From RDYJ01 sp034931405 (GTDB taxonomy: Bacteria > Cyanobacteriota > Cyanobacteriia > Cyanobacteriales > Nostocaceae), in NCBI RefSeq assembly GCF_034931405.1, contig NZ_JAYGHA010000010.1:62001-126000 (forward strand): 64,000 nucleotides of DNA, given 5' to 3'. Below are positions 18,901 through 26,463 of this stretch, in pieces. Within the stretch, counting starts at the first letter, position 1; every line of letters starts with the position of its first letter. A program made the translations under genes and the position numbers. A model generated the notes under the pieces. It was not told where the DNA came from. It did no database searches and saw only the letters and a list, made by a program, of their open reading frames with translations.

Positions 18901-20167
18901 GTCAGGACAGGTAGTAGAAGTGAAAGCAGGTAACAGGTTACAGGTTACAGGTGACAGTAAAGAAAATACTCCCGCTGCTGCTGCTTATGACATTACAGTC
19001 AGAGTTGGCCGTCCTTATCGAGTCAGCCCTGGGGCAATGTTGCAAATTGAAGATGGTGGTTTGGTGCAGCGGGGTGACAATTTGGTGTTGTTGGTGTTTG
19101 AGAGAGCCAAGACTGGGGATATTATTCAAGGTTTGCCCAGAATTGAAGAGTTGCTAGAAGCCCGTAAACCCAAGGAAGCTTGCATCTTGTGCCGTCGTCC
19201 GGGTGAGGTGAAGGTAGTTTATGGTGATGGGGATGAAGCCTATGCTGTGAAGGTGGTGGAATCTAACGGTACGGTGACTGATTATCCTCTCGGACCTGGA
19301 CAAAACCTGATGGTTCCCGATGGCGCTCATGTGGAAGCTGGTCAACCTTTGACTGATGGACCTTCTAATCCCCATGAGATTTTAGAGATTTTCTTTAGTC
19401 TTGGCAATGCTCCTGGTTCGTCGGTGCAAATGGAGGATGGTATTTATGCTTGTGCTAGTTTGGCACTACAAAAGGTACAAAGCTTTTTGGTGAATGAAGT
19501 GCAGATGGTGTATCAGTCTCAAGGGATTGAGATTTCTGACAAACACATTGAGGTGATTGTCCGACAGATGACGAATAAAGTCAGGATTGATGATGGTGGT
19601 GACACGACTATGTTGCCTGGTGAGTTGGTGGAATTGCGCCAAGTTGAGCAGGTGAATGAGGCGATGTCTATTACTGGTGGGGCTAAGGCTCAGTATACTC
19701 CGGTGTTGTTGGGGATTACTAAGGCATCCTTGAATACGGACAGCTTCATTTCTGCTGCTTCTTTCCAAGAAACTACCAGGGTGTTAACTGAGGCTGCGAT
19801 TGAGGGTAAGTCTGATTGGTTGCGTGGTTTGAAGGAAAACGTGATCATTGGGCGGTTGATTCCGGCTGGTACTGGTTACAACACCTATGATGAACCTACT
19901 GCTATTGAGGATTATGGTACTGATTTGGGTACTGGCGTTTTAGATGAGGTTGATGATCCGCTGGATATGGTGTTAGATGACCGCACTGCTAAACTTTATA
20001 GCTTGGATGCTCCTGGTTTGAGTGATACTAGTTATGATGCTAGACGCGGTGAGCGGTCAATTTTGGATGATGATGATGATTTGATTGCTGATGAAATAAT
20101 TTCGGGTGTTGAAGAAGAGGAAGAGGAAGAATACGAAGAAGAAGAGGATGATTATGATGAAGAATAA
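15992..20167 (+). CDS. rpoC2: RNA polymerase beta' subunit (C-terminal part)
   Basis: RpoC2 carries the C-terminal half of beta', including the trigger loop and jaw. The 1391-residue protein shows the conserved [20 protein letters not shown] bridge/trigger region, [20 protein letters not shown], a Cys cluster [18 protein letters not shown], and [20 protein letters not shown]. The large cyanobacteria-specific insertion in the trigger loop follows, and an acidic tail ([17 protein letters not shown]) ends it. Length exceeds the roughly 1350 I recall for Nostoc. The excess is explained by an in-frame repeat insertion at residues about 568-607, and a second repeat lies near residue 980. ATG 15992 is followed two codons later by another ATG; either may be used. 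Confidence 0.98.
   Translation: [1391 protein letters not shown]
17694..17811 (+). repeat. STRR inserted in frame within rpoC2
   Basis: GGGGACT/GGGACCA/GGGATCA heptamers are followed by CCCCAAT/CACCAAT heptamers. Both are units seen at intergenic STRRs in this window (28303-28373, 35836-35903). They encode a low-complexity segment ([19 protein letters not shown], then [16 protein letters not shown]) between conserved RpoC2 sequence on both sides, with the frame kept. Confidence 0.9.
18926..18958 (+). repeat. short STRR (GGTTACA)n within rpoC2
   Basis: GGTAACAGGTTACAGGTTACAGG is a run of about four heptamers coding GNRLQVTGD inside the inserted sandwich-barrel region of rpoC2. It is a second, smaller in-frame repeat. 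Confidence 0.65.
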
Positions 20168-20213
20168 ATTAGGAGCATCCGCATTCAGTAGAAACTAAAA
20201 CTGTATTAAGTTG

Positions 20214-20246
20214 AAAAAGGCAAAAGAAAATAAACTTTTGCCTTTT
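20214..20246 (+). terminator. intrinsic terminator of the rpo operon
   Basis: AAAAGGCAAAAG and CTTTTGCCTTTT form a perfect 12-bp stem around AAAATAAA, 47 bp after the rpoC2 stop. The sequence is T-rich at the 3' side. Confidence 0.8.
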
Positions 20247-20268
20247 ACTTTTGAGCTAACTAAAGTTT

Positions 20269-20438
20269 CTTGACATACTCCCCGCCCTGAAAGTGCGGAG
20301 ATTCTTTCTTTCAAACAACAGTTGCAGTTTCATACCGTCTTACACTATCTCACCCAACAAACAATGCCCTGCCTGTTTCCACTATTCTATCAAAGAGCCG
20401 TCCTCAAAGGACGGGAAACCTCAAACCCGTTTTTTCGG
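20269..20438. mobile_element. IS200/IS605-derived non-autonomous element
   Basis: The left side has TTTCTTGACATACTCCCCGC followed by GAAAGTGCGGAGATTCTTTC, a typical subterminal hairpin of cyanobacterial IS200/IS605 elements. The right side has GAGCCGTCCTCAAAGGACGG then AAACCTC, the hairpin that ends TnpB-associated guide RNA scaffolds and elements. Only about 170 bp remain and no tnpA or tnpB reading frame exists, so this is a deletion derivative that would need a transposase in trans. Confidence 0.65.
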
Positions 20439-20442
20439 TAAA

Positions 20443-20802
20443 TCAAAAATTAGTAACTGTGACGCTTAAACCAGAATCAAGCTTGGGAACCTTTAAATAT
20501 TCGACTGGTTCATAATCTTGACGATTTGGGTTATTGGTTGCAGAACATGGTTGAAAGAAAGTTTCTGGATTGTTAATATATTCCAGCGGATTAATTTTTT
20601 TGCATTCTGGATCACTTACGCTCAAACTTGCATCATTAGTGGTAGAATCATCGCTGACAAGATTCCACTTATTGTTAATTGTGGCTGCTTCAGTTACTAA
20701 ATTAGCAGCTTGGTTAGGGTTAGCATTAGCACTAGGATTGATAGCGATTCCTGCGGACAGTAAACTAATCACAAAGGTTAAGGAGAAAAGAGATAATTTC
20801 AT
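20443..20802 (-). CDS. hypothetical secreted protein
   Basis: The 119-residue protein has a clear Sec signal peptide (MKLSLFSLTFVISLLSAGIA, cleavage likely after ANAN). The short mature part is rich in Asn, Asp, Ser and Pro and contains two Cys (SDPECKKI and FQPCSATN) that could form a disulphide in the periplasm or outside the cell. The family is not recognised. It stands alone, its 3' end close to the IS605-like element. Confidence 0.7.
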   Translation of the reverse strand: MKLSLFSLTFVISLLSAGIAINPSANANPNQAANLVTEAATINNKWNLVSDDSTTNDASLSVSDPECKKINPLEYINNPETFFQPCSATNNPNRQDYEPVEYLKVPKLDSGLSVTVTNF

Positions 20803-21166
20803 TAGGATTTAAGATTAATCAAAAAATTACAATCTTTTCAGCAAAAATACTGAATACATAATAACATTTTAAACTGGATTTGCAGTTTATTTGAAAAATA
20901 AGAGGGTTTTTCTTAATTTTTCTTCTTAACAGTCGGTTAAACTTTAAGTTTTTCATATTATTATTTCATTATTTTTCGATGGCTGACATAAGTTGCAAAA
21001 TTCAAATAGACTGTTGAAGATTGGTAAATTTGGACAAAAGCTATCTATTCAGTTATAATTCATGCTGTTATAGCCCTTGCTCCACTGTTATGGATAAGTA
21101 GCTAACAAGAAAAGTTACTGCTATTCCTAATCATTACTCCTTTGTCGATAGTAATTTGTAACAAAA
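20803..21166. other. AT-rich intergenic region
   Basis: This holds upstream sequence for two divergent genes (20443-20802 and 21167-21490). It is AT-rich. I see no gene, repeat or recognisable regulatory site. Confidence 0.4.
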
Positions 21167-21490
21167 ATGTCTTTAAAAATTGTTTCCAATTTTGATAGTA
21201 GTTTTACACTCACCCCAGAATCTAAAGAAACTCTGTTTCAATTATTAACTAATCAATCATTTTTAAGGCAAATTTGTCAAAGTTCTCAATGGGTAAATAT
21301 TGAATTTACACAACTGCTTTTTCAACCTGTTCCTTATAGTTTAAATACTCCTAAAGGTATGCCATCAGAGTTTGAAAAATATCAGGAATCTGATGATTAT
21401 ATAATCATTAATGTACCGCCAAATTTCATGTTTAATGCTAAAATCTTTAAACCTAGTCGCCTTTGTGCAATTTATCGAAAAACCGCTTAA
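21167..21490 (+). CDS. conserved hypothetical protein (107 aa)
   Basis: A soluble 107-residue protein without signal peptide. It is aromatic- and Gln-rich (QSSQWVNIEFTQLLFQPVPY) and ends PNFMFNAKIFKPSRLCAIYR. Codon use matches its neighbours and the coding appearance is good. I do not recognise the family. It is followed after 62 bp by the GIY-YIG-like gene on the same strand and may be co-transcribed with it. Confidence 0.6.
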   Translation: MSLKIVSNFDSSFTLTPESKETLFQLLTNQSFLRQICQSSQWVNIEFTQLLFQPVPYSLNTPKGMPSEFEKYQESDDYIIINVPPNFMFNAKIFKPSRLCAIYRKTA

Positions 21491-21552
21491 ATATTATGAA
21501 TAATTGCACAATTACTGCTGTAGTAAATTAGTAAATCATAAATTTAATTAAG

Positions 21553-22098
21553 ATGACTACTGAAACTAATATTTCTAGTTTAGCCAGTTTAGAATATGTT
21601 GCTTACATTGACGATAATGGTGAATTACCAGCACAATTTCTGGGTAAAATAGGAGTCTACGCTATTTTTGACCAAGCAAAAATTCTACAATTTGTTGGTT
21701 ATTCTCGTGATGTTTATCTCAGTTTTAAGCAGCATATAGTCCGTCAACCAGAAAAATGTTATTGGCTGAAGGTGCAAACTATCGAACGCCCTAACCGCAC
21801 AATTTTAGAACAAATTGAAAATACTTGGATTTCTGAAAATTGCAGTCTTCCTTCAGGTAATGGCGAAAATAAAGAAAAATGGACTAATCCTATTAATAGC
21901 AATGCACTGATGACAACTGAAGAACAAACTAAATATGAAAATCCACTAATTGATGATTTGGACAAAATGAAACTTATTAAAAATGTAGCTCGACGAGTTG
22001 AATCTGAAATTTTAGCGGTATTAGAATCACGGGGACTCAAGACCCCAATTCGCTTTAATCCTAAATTAAAGGAAGAAGGTTTACTAGATTTAAAATAG
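21553..22098 (+). CDS. GIY-YIG-like nuclease family protein
   Basis: This 181-residue protein contains a divergent GIY-YIG core: GKIGVYAIFDQAKILQFVGY corresponds to the GIY...YIG strands, followed by SRDVYLSFKQHI with the conserved Arg and a candidate catalytic Glu in LEQIENTWI. A C-terminal helical part (residues about 135-181) is extra. GIY-YIG enzymes cut DNA using one metal ion. Cyanobacterial single-domain forms have no established role. The changed Ile and Tyr positions leave activity uncertain. Confidence 0.7.
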   Translation: MTTETNISSLASLEYVAYIDDNGELPAQFLGKIGVYAIFDQAKILQFVGYSRDVYLSFKQHIVRQPEKCYWLKVQTIERPNRTILEQIENTWISENCSLPSGNGENKEKWTNPINSNALMTTEEQTKYENPLIDDLDKMKLIKNVARRVESEILAVLESRGLKTPIRFNPKLKEEGLLDLK

Positions 22099-22216
22099 CA
22101 TAGTTGAGATTTTTGAGATTTTTGTGAGCGCCGAAAGCACCTTACCTCATATCCATAAATAACAAACTTATCTGTTTAGGCTCTATAGTGTGGGTTGTCA
22201 GGTGTGGGGAAGAATG

Positions 22217-22270
22217 TTCTATGATCTCTTCCCTATTCCCCGTTCCCTGTTATTGTTCCCTATTCCCTGT
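22217..22270. repeat. STRR (TTCCCTA/TTCCCTG)n abutting a start codon
   Basis: Heptamers TTCCCTA, TTCCCCG and TTCCCTG run directly up to the ATG at 22271 and leave no ribosome-binding sequence. Translating through them gives a false N-terminal extension (FPIPRSLLLFPIPC). Confidence 0.85.
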
Positions 22271-22642
22271 ATGAATTACGAAATAGCACGCAAACTACTT
22301 ATAGACCAAACCACAAGCGACGAAAACCCAGATACCTTATTAAACCGTCTAAAACAAGGAAAACCACCAGTACCAGGTCAAATTACCTCTGTTTTGTTAG
22401 CTTTGAGAGTGGTATTTGAATCTCTGAAAGATACAATCAGCTTAGACAAAGAACTGGCCTATGCCTTGTATAAATTAGGTATTAGAGCTTTGCAGTTATT
22501 TGCTACAGGACGCAAAGCAGGTATTGACTGGCCGCCACTGCTAAAAGAAGATTTACAACGCATTTCTCTAGCAACTGAAAGTATCTTTTCCGGTACTTGG
22601 GAAACCTTAAGCAGAGCCGGTAAGCTGAAGGATGAAGAATAA
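22271..22642 (+). CDS. conserved cyanobacterial protein (123 aa)
   Basis: The product starts MNYEIARKLLIDQTTSDENP and is a helical soluble protein with a conserved-looking KQGKPPVPGQITSVLLALRV and a C-terminal SIFSGTW motif. I recall similar small cyanobacterial proteins sometimes labelled dethiobiotin synthetase, but no P-loop or other catalytic motif is present, so that name should not be used. The start at 22271 is chosen because the upstream open frame is only heptamer repeat. Function unknown. Confidence 0.75.
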   Translation: MNYEIARKLLIDQTTSDENPDTLLNRLKQGKPPVPGQITSVLLALRVVFESLKDTISLDKELAYALYKLGIRALQLFATGRKAGIDWPPLLKEDLQRISLATESIFSGTWETLSRAGKLKDEE

Positions 22643-22680
22643 TCAGAAATTTCAAATTACCAACTAACTACATTCTTGTC

Positions 22681-23292
22681 CTAACGTGTTCTCAGTTCTG
22701 CCTCTACCTTGTCTAGATCAGATTTAAGAAAAAGTGTCATTCTACCACTTAGAGCCTTTCCTTCTTTGGGTTTAGCAATTTCTACCCAATAAGCGTAGCG
22801 ATCGCCTACCCGTAATTCTCCTTTTAAAGCCTCTCGAATCGGAGTTTTTGCTAAACGCGCTTGATTAATTGCACTTTGGTTAGGATACGCATAAACTACC
22901 TTGGCGCGGTTATAGTCTTGATAAATATCTGGGCTATAAATTACGCGCAAAGATTCTTCAAGCCGCTCAATTGTCACGCCATTAATTCCATCGTACATGG
23001 TCATGCGCTCAGTACGAATTGTGCTACGGTCTTTAGTAAATGTTACCTTACCTGGAGGTAATACTGACGCTTGAAAGGTGAATCTTTGAGCAGCTGTATC
23101 ACTTTTACTCACAAACAATTTTTCTCCACTTCTAGGGCGGAGGGTTGGATGAGCTTGAATCCAGCTTATTACTTCCTCTGTGCTTTCTCCTGGTAATGCT
23201 TTGGCTGGAGAATTCAGCAGTATTAACCCAGATAAGCCAGGTATAAAGAAACTAGAAAAAATTAAAAATTTACGCAAAGATTTTTTTAGCAT
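22681..23292 (-). CDS. exported hypothetical protein (203 aa)
   Basis: A signal peptide (KKSLRKFLIFSSFFIPGLSG, cleavage after PAKA) precedes a basic mature domain of about 170 residues with strand-rich sequence and no Cys. Segments such as RTERMTMYDGINGVTIERLE and DRYAYWVEIAKPKEG appear well folded, but the family is not recognised. It is probably periplasmic or surface-located and lies alone, convergent with the upstream 123-residue gene. Confidence 0.7.
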   Translation of the reverse strand: MLKKSLRKFLIFSSFFIPGLSGLILLNSPAKALPGESTEEVISWIQAHPTLRPRSGEKLFVSKSDTAAQRFTFQASVLPPGKVTFTKDRSTIRTERMTMYDGINGVTIERLEESLRVIYSPDIYQDYNRAKVVYAYPNQSAINQARLAKTPIREALKGELRVGDRYAYWVEIAKPKEGKALSGRMTLFLKSDLDKVEAELRTR

Positions 23293-23387
23293 TTTCCTAT
23301 TTTAGGAATAACATCACTATTGAAAATAGTCTTCCCATTTTTTCCATAGGATTAAACTTTATCTTAAAATTGATCTTTTCAGCCTAG

Positions 23388-23421
23388 ATCCCCAACTTCT
23401 CAAATCCAACAAGTCGGGGAT
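23388..23421. repeat. dispersed hairpin ATCCCC-AACTT...AAGTCGGGGAT
   Basis: This imperfect hairpin just beyond the alcohol dehydrogenase stop belongs to a family also present at 48345-48377 and 58514-58542. It may double as a transcript-end structure. Confidence 0.6.
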
Positions 23422-23430
23422 GTAACTAAC

Positions 23431-24462
23431 TTAACAAGGTAACATTGCCACTTTGATAACTTTACGCGCTTTCATATCAGCAAAAACCTGTTCTAAATCT
23501 TGTAATGGCCGCTGTTCACTAATAAGTAACTCAAAAGGAATCTTTTTACTAGCGATGAGTGATAAAGCAGCACGTACATATTCAGGTGTATTATGAAACA
23601 CACCTTTTAAGGTCAGTTCACTATAATGTAGCTGTTCTGTATTAACTGAAATTTTCGTATCTTTGGGACAGCCACCAAATAAGTTTACAATTGCACCAGG
23701 ACGGGCGCAAGCGATCGCTATTTCCCACACACTAGGAACACCTGTAGCTTCTATCACTACATCAGCACCCCACCCATCAGTTAATTCTTTTACTACCGCA
23801 GGAATATCCGCTAATTGATGGTAATTAAAAGTCTGTGCTGCACCCAATTTTTTGCCAATTTTCAGCCTTTGATCATTACCTCCCCACAGAAATACCTCAG
23901 CTTGCATTTCCGTAGCTAAAACCGCTACAAACATTAAACCTATCGCCCCATCTCCCAGCACAACTACACGGTTTTGAGGTTTGACATGAGAACGCCCCAA
24001 CCCATGCAAAACACAGGCTAAAGGTTCTGTCATTGCTGCTAATGCAAACGGTAACTGATCGGGAATAGGCAGCATATTATACTGGACAATCGGCGCGGGA
24101 ATTTTCAGATATTCGGCAAAAGTGCCATTATTCCAAGTTAAATTGGGACAGAGAGAATATTCTTGGCGTTGACAAAAAAAACATTTCATGCAGGGTGCAG
24201 AATTATTAGCGACAATGCGATTTCCAACCTGCCAATTATGCACACCAGCACCTACAGCCACAATTGCTCCCGCCGCTTCATGGCCAAATAGCGTTGGTGG
24301 TGTTAGCATCCTCGCATGACCACCACGCCGCCATACCTTCAAATCTGTACCACAAGTTGTAGCCGCCCCTACTTTAATCACCACTTCCCCATCTGCGGGG
24401 GTAGGATCTGGGACTTCCTGTAAGCGTAAATCTTCTTGACCGTAAAGTAAAGCTGCTAACAA
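23431..24462 (-). CDS. zinc-dependent medium-chain alcohol dehydrogenase
   Basis: MDR-family oxidoreductase of 343 residues. The catalytic zinc site is visible as C37 (TTCGTD) and H61-E62 (GHEAAG). The structural zinc site is complete: C89-x2-C92-x2-C95-x7-C103. The Rossmann motif is VVVLGDGAIGL. It resembles sorbitol/threonine dehydrogenase-like enzymes; the substrate cannot be read from sequence. The start is TTG at 24462, the only start giving the complete N-terminal strand, with a weak AGGT upstream. Single gene on this strand. Confidence 0.9.
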   Translation of the reverse strand: MLAALLYGQEDLRLQEVPDPTPADGEVVIKVGAATTCGTDLKVWRRGGHARMLTPPTLFGHEAAGAIVAVGAGVHNWQVGNRIVANNSAPCMKCFFCQRQEYSLCPNLTWNNGTFAEYLKIPAPIVQYNMLPIPDQLPFALAAMTEPLACVLHGLGRSHVKPQNRVVVLGDGAIGLMFVAVLATEMQAEVFLWGGNDQRLKIGKKLGAAQTFNYHQLADIPAVVKELTDGWGADVVIEATGVPSVWEIAIACARPGAIVNLFGGCPKDTKISVNTEQLHYSELTLKGVFHNTPEYVRAALSLIASKKIPFELLISEQRPLQDLEQVFADMKARKVIKVAMLPC

Positions 24463-24835
24463 AGCTTTTTACCTAAGAATTAGCTGTCATTAGATTTTAC
24501 AGGATATTGTGGTATGGCGATTTTTCAAAACAACATCTTTTCTCACTTCTTCTATTACTACAAGTTATACCTCAACTAATTGTCTACAACAAAAAATTAT
24601 CTTTGTTTTGGATTGACTACTTAATCAATCCTTCTCTTGCCTTTTGCCACTTTTTCAGCAAGCCCTACATAAACAACTAAAATAGCCCTTAACTTCCCTA
24701 TCTTTGCACCTCATATCCAGGATTGAAGGATGAACAGGATTTGATTGTTTGCGATTGGTTGAATTTAAAATAAATTTTCAGTATTTATCAGTATTTATAA
24801 GAAAAATGCAGTGTGGAATGTGGGATGTTAGAGAC
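24463..24835. other. intergenic region, no gene seen
   Basis: AT-rich sequence between the alcohol dehydrogenase and the sigma factor terminator. Short open frames lack coding character. I see no repeat longer than a few units. Confidence 0.4.
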
Positions 24836-24865
24836 AAAAAAAATTGCCCCCTGAAATCAGGAGGC
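24836..24865 (-). terminator. intrinsic terminator of sigma factor gene
   Basis: On the minus strand GCCTCCTGATTTCAGGGGGC forms a hairpin (one G-T pair) followed by AATTTTTTTT, a classical Rho-independent terminator about 50 bp beyond the sigma gene stop. Confidence 0.8.
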
Positions 24866-24914
24866 GAACCGCCAAAAGTCATATTTCTTAACACGCGGGT
24901 GCTTGTCTACGCTT

Positions 24915-25898
24915 TTAGCTGGCAACGTATTCTTTAACATTGGCGCGACGGCGACGTAAATGTGCAAGAGCTTGATGCTCTAATTGACGGACTCGTTCAC
25001 GGCTAAGGTTTAACCGTTCACCAACTTTCGCCAAAGACATTTCATTACCATCTTCCAAGCCAAACCGGAGAGCTACAACTTCCCGCTGTTGGGGTGTAAG
25101 TTCTGCTAACAGGTTATTTAGGTCTTGGCGCAAGAATTCCTGAGTGGTGTAATACTCTGGTGATGGACCATCATCTTCCAACATTTCTTGCAGTTCAGTG
25201 TCTTGGTTATCACCAACTCGCACATCTAAAGAAACTGGCTGACGAGCCATATTCATATACTCACGAATCTGAGCAGGTTCTAATTCCAGTTCTTTAGCGA
25301 TTTCTGTCGGTGTTGGGGATCTGCCCAACTTTTGCGCCAACTCACGTTGCACTTTTTTGATTTTGTTCAGCTTTTCGGTAATATGGATAGGTAAGCGGAT
25401 AGTGCGACCTTGTTGAGCGATCGCTCGTGTAATTGCTTGGCGAATCCACCAGTAAGCATAAGTTGAGAATTTATAACCCCGCATGGGATCAAATTTCTCC
25501 ACACCTCTTTCTAATCCCAATGTTCCTTCCTGGATTAAATCCAGAAACTCCATGTTGCGCTTCTGATATTTTTTCGCAATAGCCACAACCAAGCGTAAAT
25601 TCGCCTCAATCATTTTTTGCTTGGCTCGTTTACCTTGTGCAACCGTCTGCTTAACTTCGTTTTCGGATTGGTTAACATGAGCAGCCCATTCTGCTAAACT
25701 AGGTTCATGGTCTAAATTTTTAGCTAAAACTTCTTTAGCTTCTAGCAAAGTCATCATTAGCTGCACTTGCTTCCCAAATACAATCTCTTGCTCACGGGTT
25801 AGCAGTGGCACACGACCAATCTCCCGCAGATAGGTTCTTACCATATCAGCTGTGAATTTGGCGTTCAGGTTTTCGGTTTCGCTGTTAACTGTAGGCAT
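24915..25898 (-). CDS. group 2 RNA polymerase sigma factor (SigB/SigD-like)
   Basis: This 327-residue sigma-70 factor has region 1.2 (DMVRTYLREIGRVPLLTREQ), region 2 (IEANLRLVVAIAKKYQKRNM, FLDLIQEGTLGLERGVEKFD, YAYWWIRQAITRAIAQQGRT), region 3, and region 4 with the HTH SRERVRQLEHQALAHLRRR. It lacks the long N-terminal region of the primary factor SigA, which places it in cyanobacterial group 2: non-essential factors that respond to carbon, nitrogen, light and stress signals. I cannot separate SigB, SigC, SigD and SigE by eye. A long region upstream on the same strand is predicted to be structured (26021-26066 and 26304-26374). Confidence 0.93.
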   Translation of the reverse strand: MPTVNSETENLNAKFTADMVRTYLREIGRVPLLTREQEIVFGKQVQLMMTLLEAKEVLAKNLDHEPSLAEWAAHVNQSENEVKQTVAQGKRAKQKMIEANLRLVVAIAKKYQKRNMEFLDLIQEGTLGLERGVEKFDPMRGYKFSTYAYWWIRQAITRAIAQQGRTIRLPIHITEKLNKIKKVQRELAQKLGRSPTPTEIAKELELEPAQIREYMNMARQPVSLDVRVGDNQDTELQEMLEDDGPSPEYYTTQEFLRQDLNNLLAELTPQQREVVALRFGLEDGNEMSLAKVGERLNLSRERVRQLEHQALAHLRRRRANVKEYVAS

Positions 25899-26020
25899 TG
25901 GTGCGTTGTCCTCTACTCCCTAAACAAAATGGATCTTTTCTCAACTAGGGCGGATGAATAAGGGTGGCATACACATCAATAGACATCATCTGAGCTACTA
26001 TAAGCACTTAATTTATATAG

Positions 26021-26066
26021 CCGTTGTCACGACGGTGCTACCCTGGAAGGGGTTCCCCGACCCTTC
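26021..26066 (-). promoter_or_regulatory. hairpins in sigma factor upstream region
   Basis: Two stems, GAAGGG...CCCTTC (26046-26066) and CCGT...ACGG (26021-26035), stand in the region 120-170 bp before the sigma gene start. They could belong to its 5' untranslated region. No known RNA family is recognised. Confidence 0.35.
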
Positions 26067-26303
26067 TTCACTGTTAGAACATCTTAGAAGCACACTGGTT
26101 TGTTTTCAAGAATTCTTCCTTTCTTCAATATTTGACCACAACTGTCAAACACGAAGTCAGTATGAGTTTTATCTTTTTATGGTACGGTAAATCTGGCAGA
26201 TAGTAAAGAGAAGCAGATAAATCTTCCTATTATAAAGCAAACTTGACTAACTGGTAAATATTGTTTTCAGGTTTCTGAAAACGCTGACTATATCTATAGT
26301 GAC

Positions 26304-26374
26304 GTTAAAAACCCCTCTTCTGTTGCTTCAAAGTAGCCGGATAACCGAACTTATGAAGCTACCCCGATGGAGGG
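26304..26374 (-). promoter_or_regulatory. possible structured RNA/attenuator upstream of sigma gene
   Basis: On the minus strand, CCCTCC at the start pairs with GAGGG near the end, directly followed by GTTTTTAAC, which looks like a terminator. Inside, GTAGC can pair with GCTAC, or the overlapping GCTTCA can pair with TGAAGC. The two pairings exclude each other because they share two bases. A small CGGTTATCCG hairpin sits between. It lies 90 bp after the HerA-like gene and about 400 bp before the sigma gene, so it could be the former's terminator, an attenuator of the latter, or a small RNA. Confidence 0.35.
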
Positions 26375-26383
26375 ATGTTACTA

Positions 26384-26425
26384 ATTTTAGATTTTGGATT
26401 TTGGATTTTGGATTTTGGATTGATC
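26384..26425. repeat. STRR (ATTTTGG)n
   Basis: Five to six tandem ATTTTGG/ATTTTAG units, followed by CAATCACC-type units, lie just beyond the 3' end of the HerA-like gene. Confidence 0.8.
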
Positions 26426-26463
26426 AATCACCTCTTCCCCAATCACCAATCACCCTTGAATTA

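Noticed and set aside
22190..22270. N-terminal extension of the 123-residue gene
   Set aside because: Most of these codons are heptamer repeat translated in frame (FPIPRSLLLFPIPC); the conserved-looking protein begins at 22271.
22271..22642. Dethiobiotin synthetase annotation
   Set aside because: No P-loop or other synthetase motif and far too short; the name would be a propagated misannotation.
24749..24937. 62-codon open frame near the sigma gene end
   Set aside because: It runs through the sigma gene terminator and into its coding region; no coding character.
25954..26190. 78-codon open frame upstream of the sigma gene
   Set aside because: No ribosome site, odd composition, and it overlaps the presumed leader on the opposite strand.
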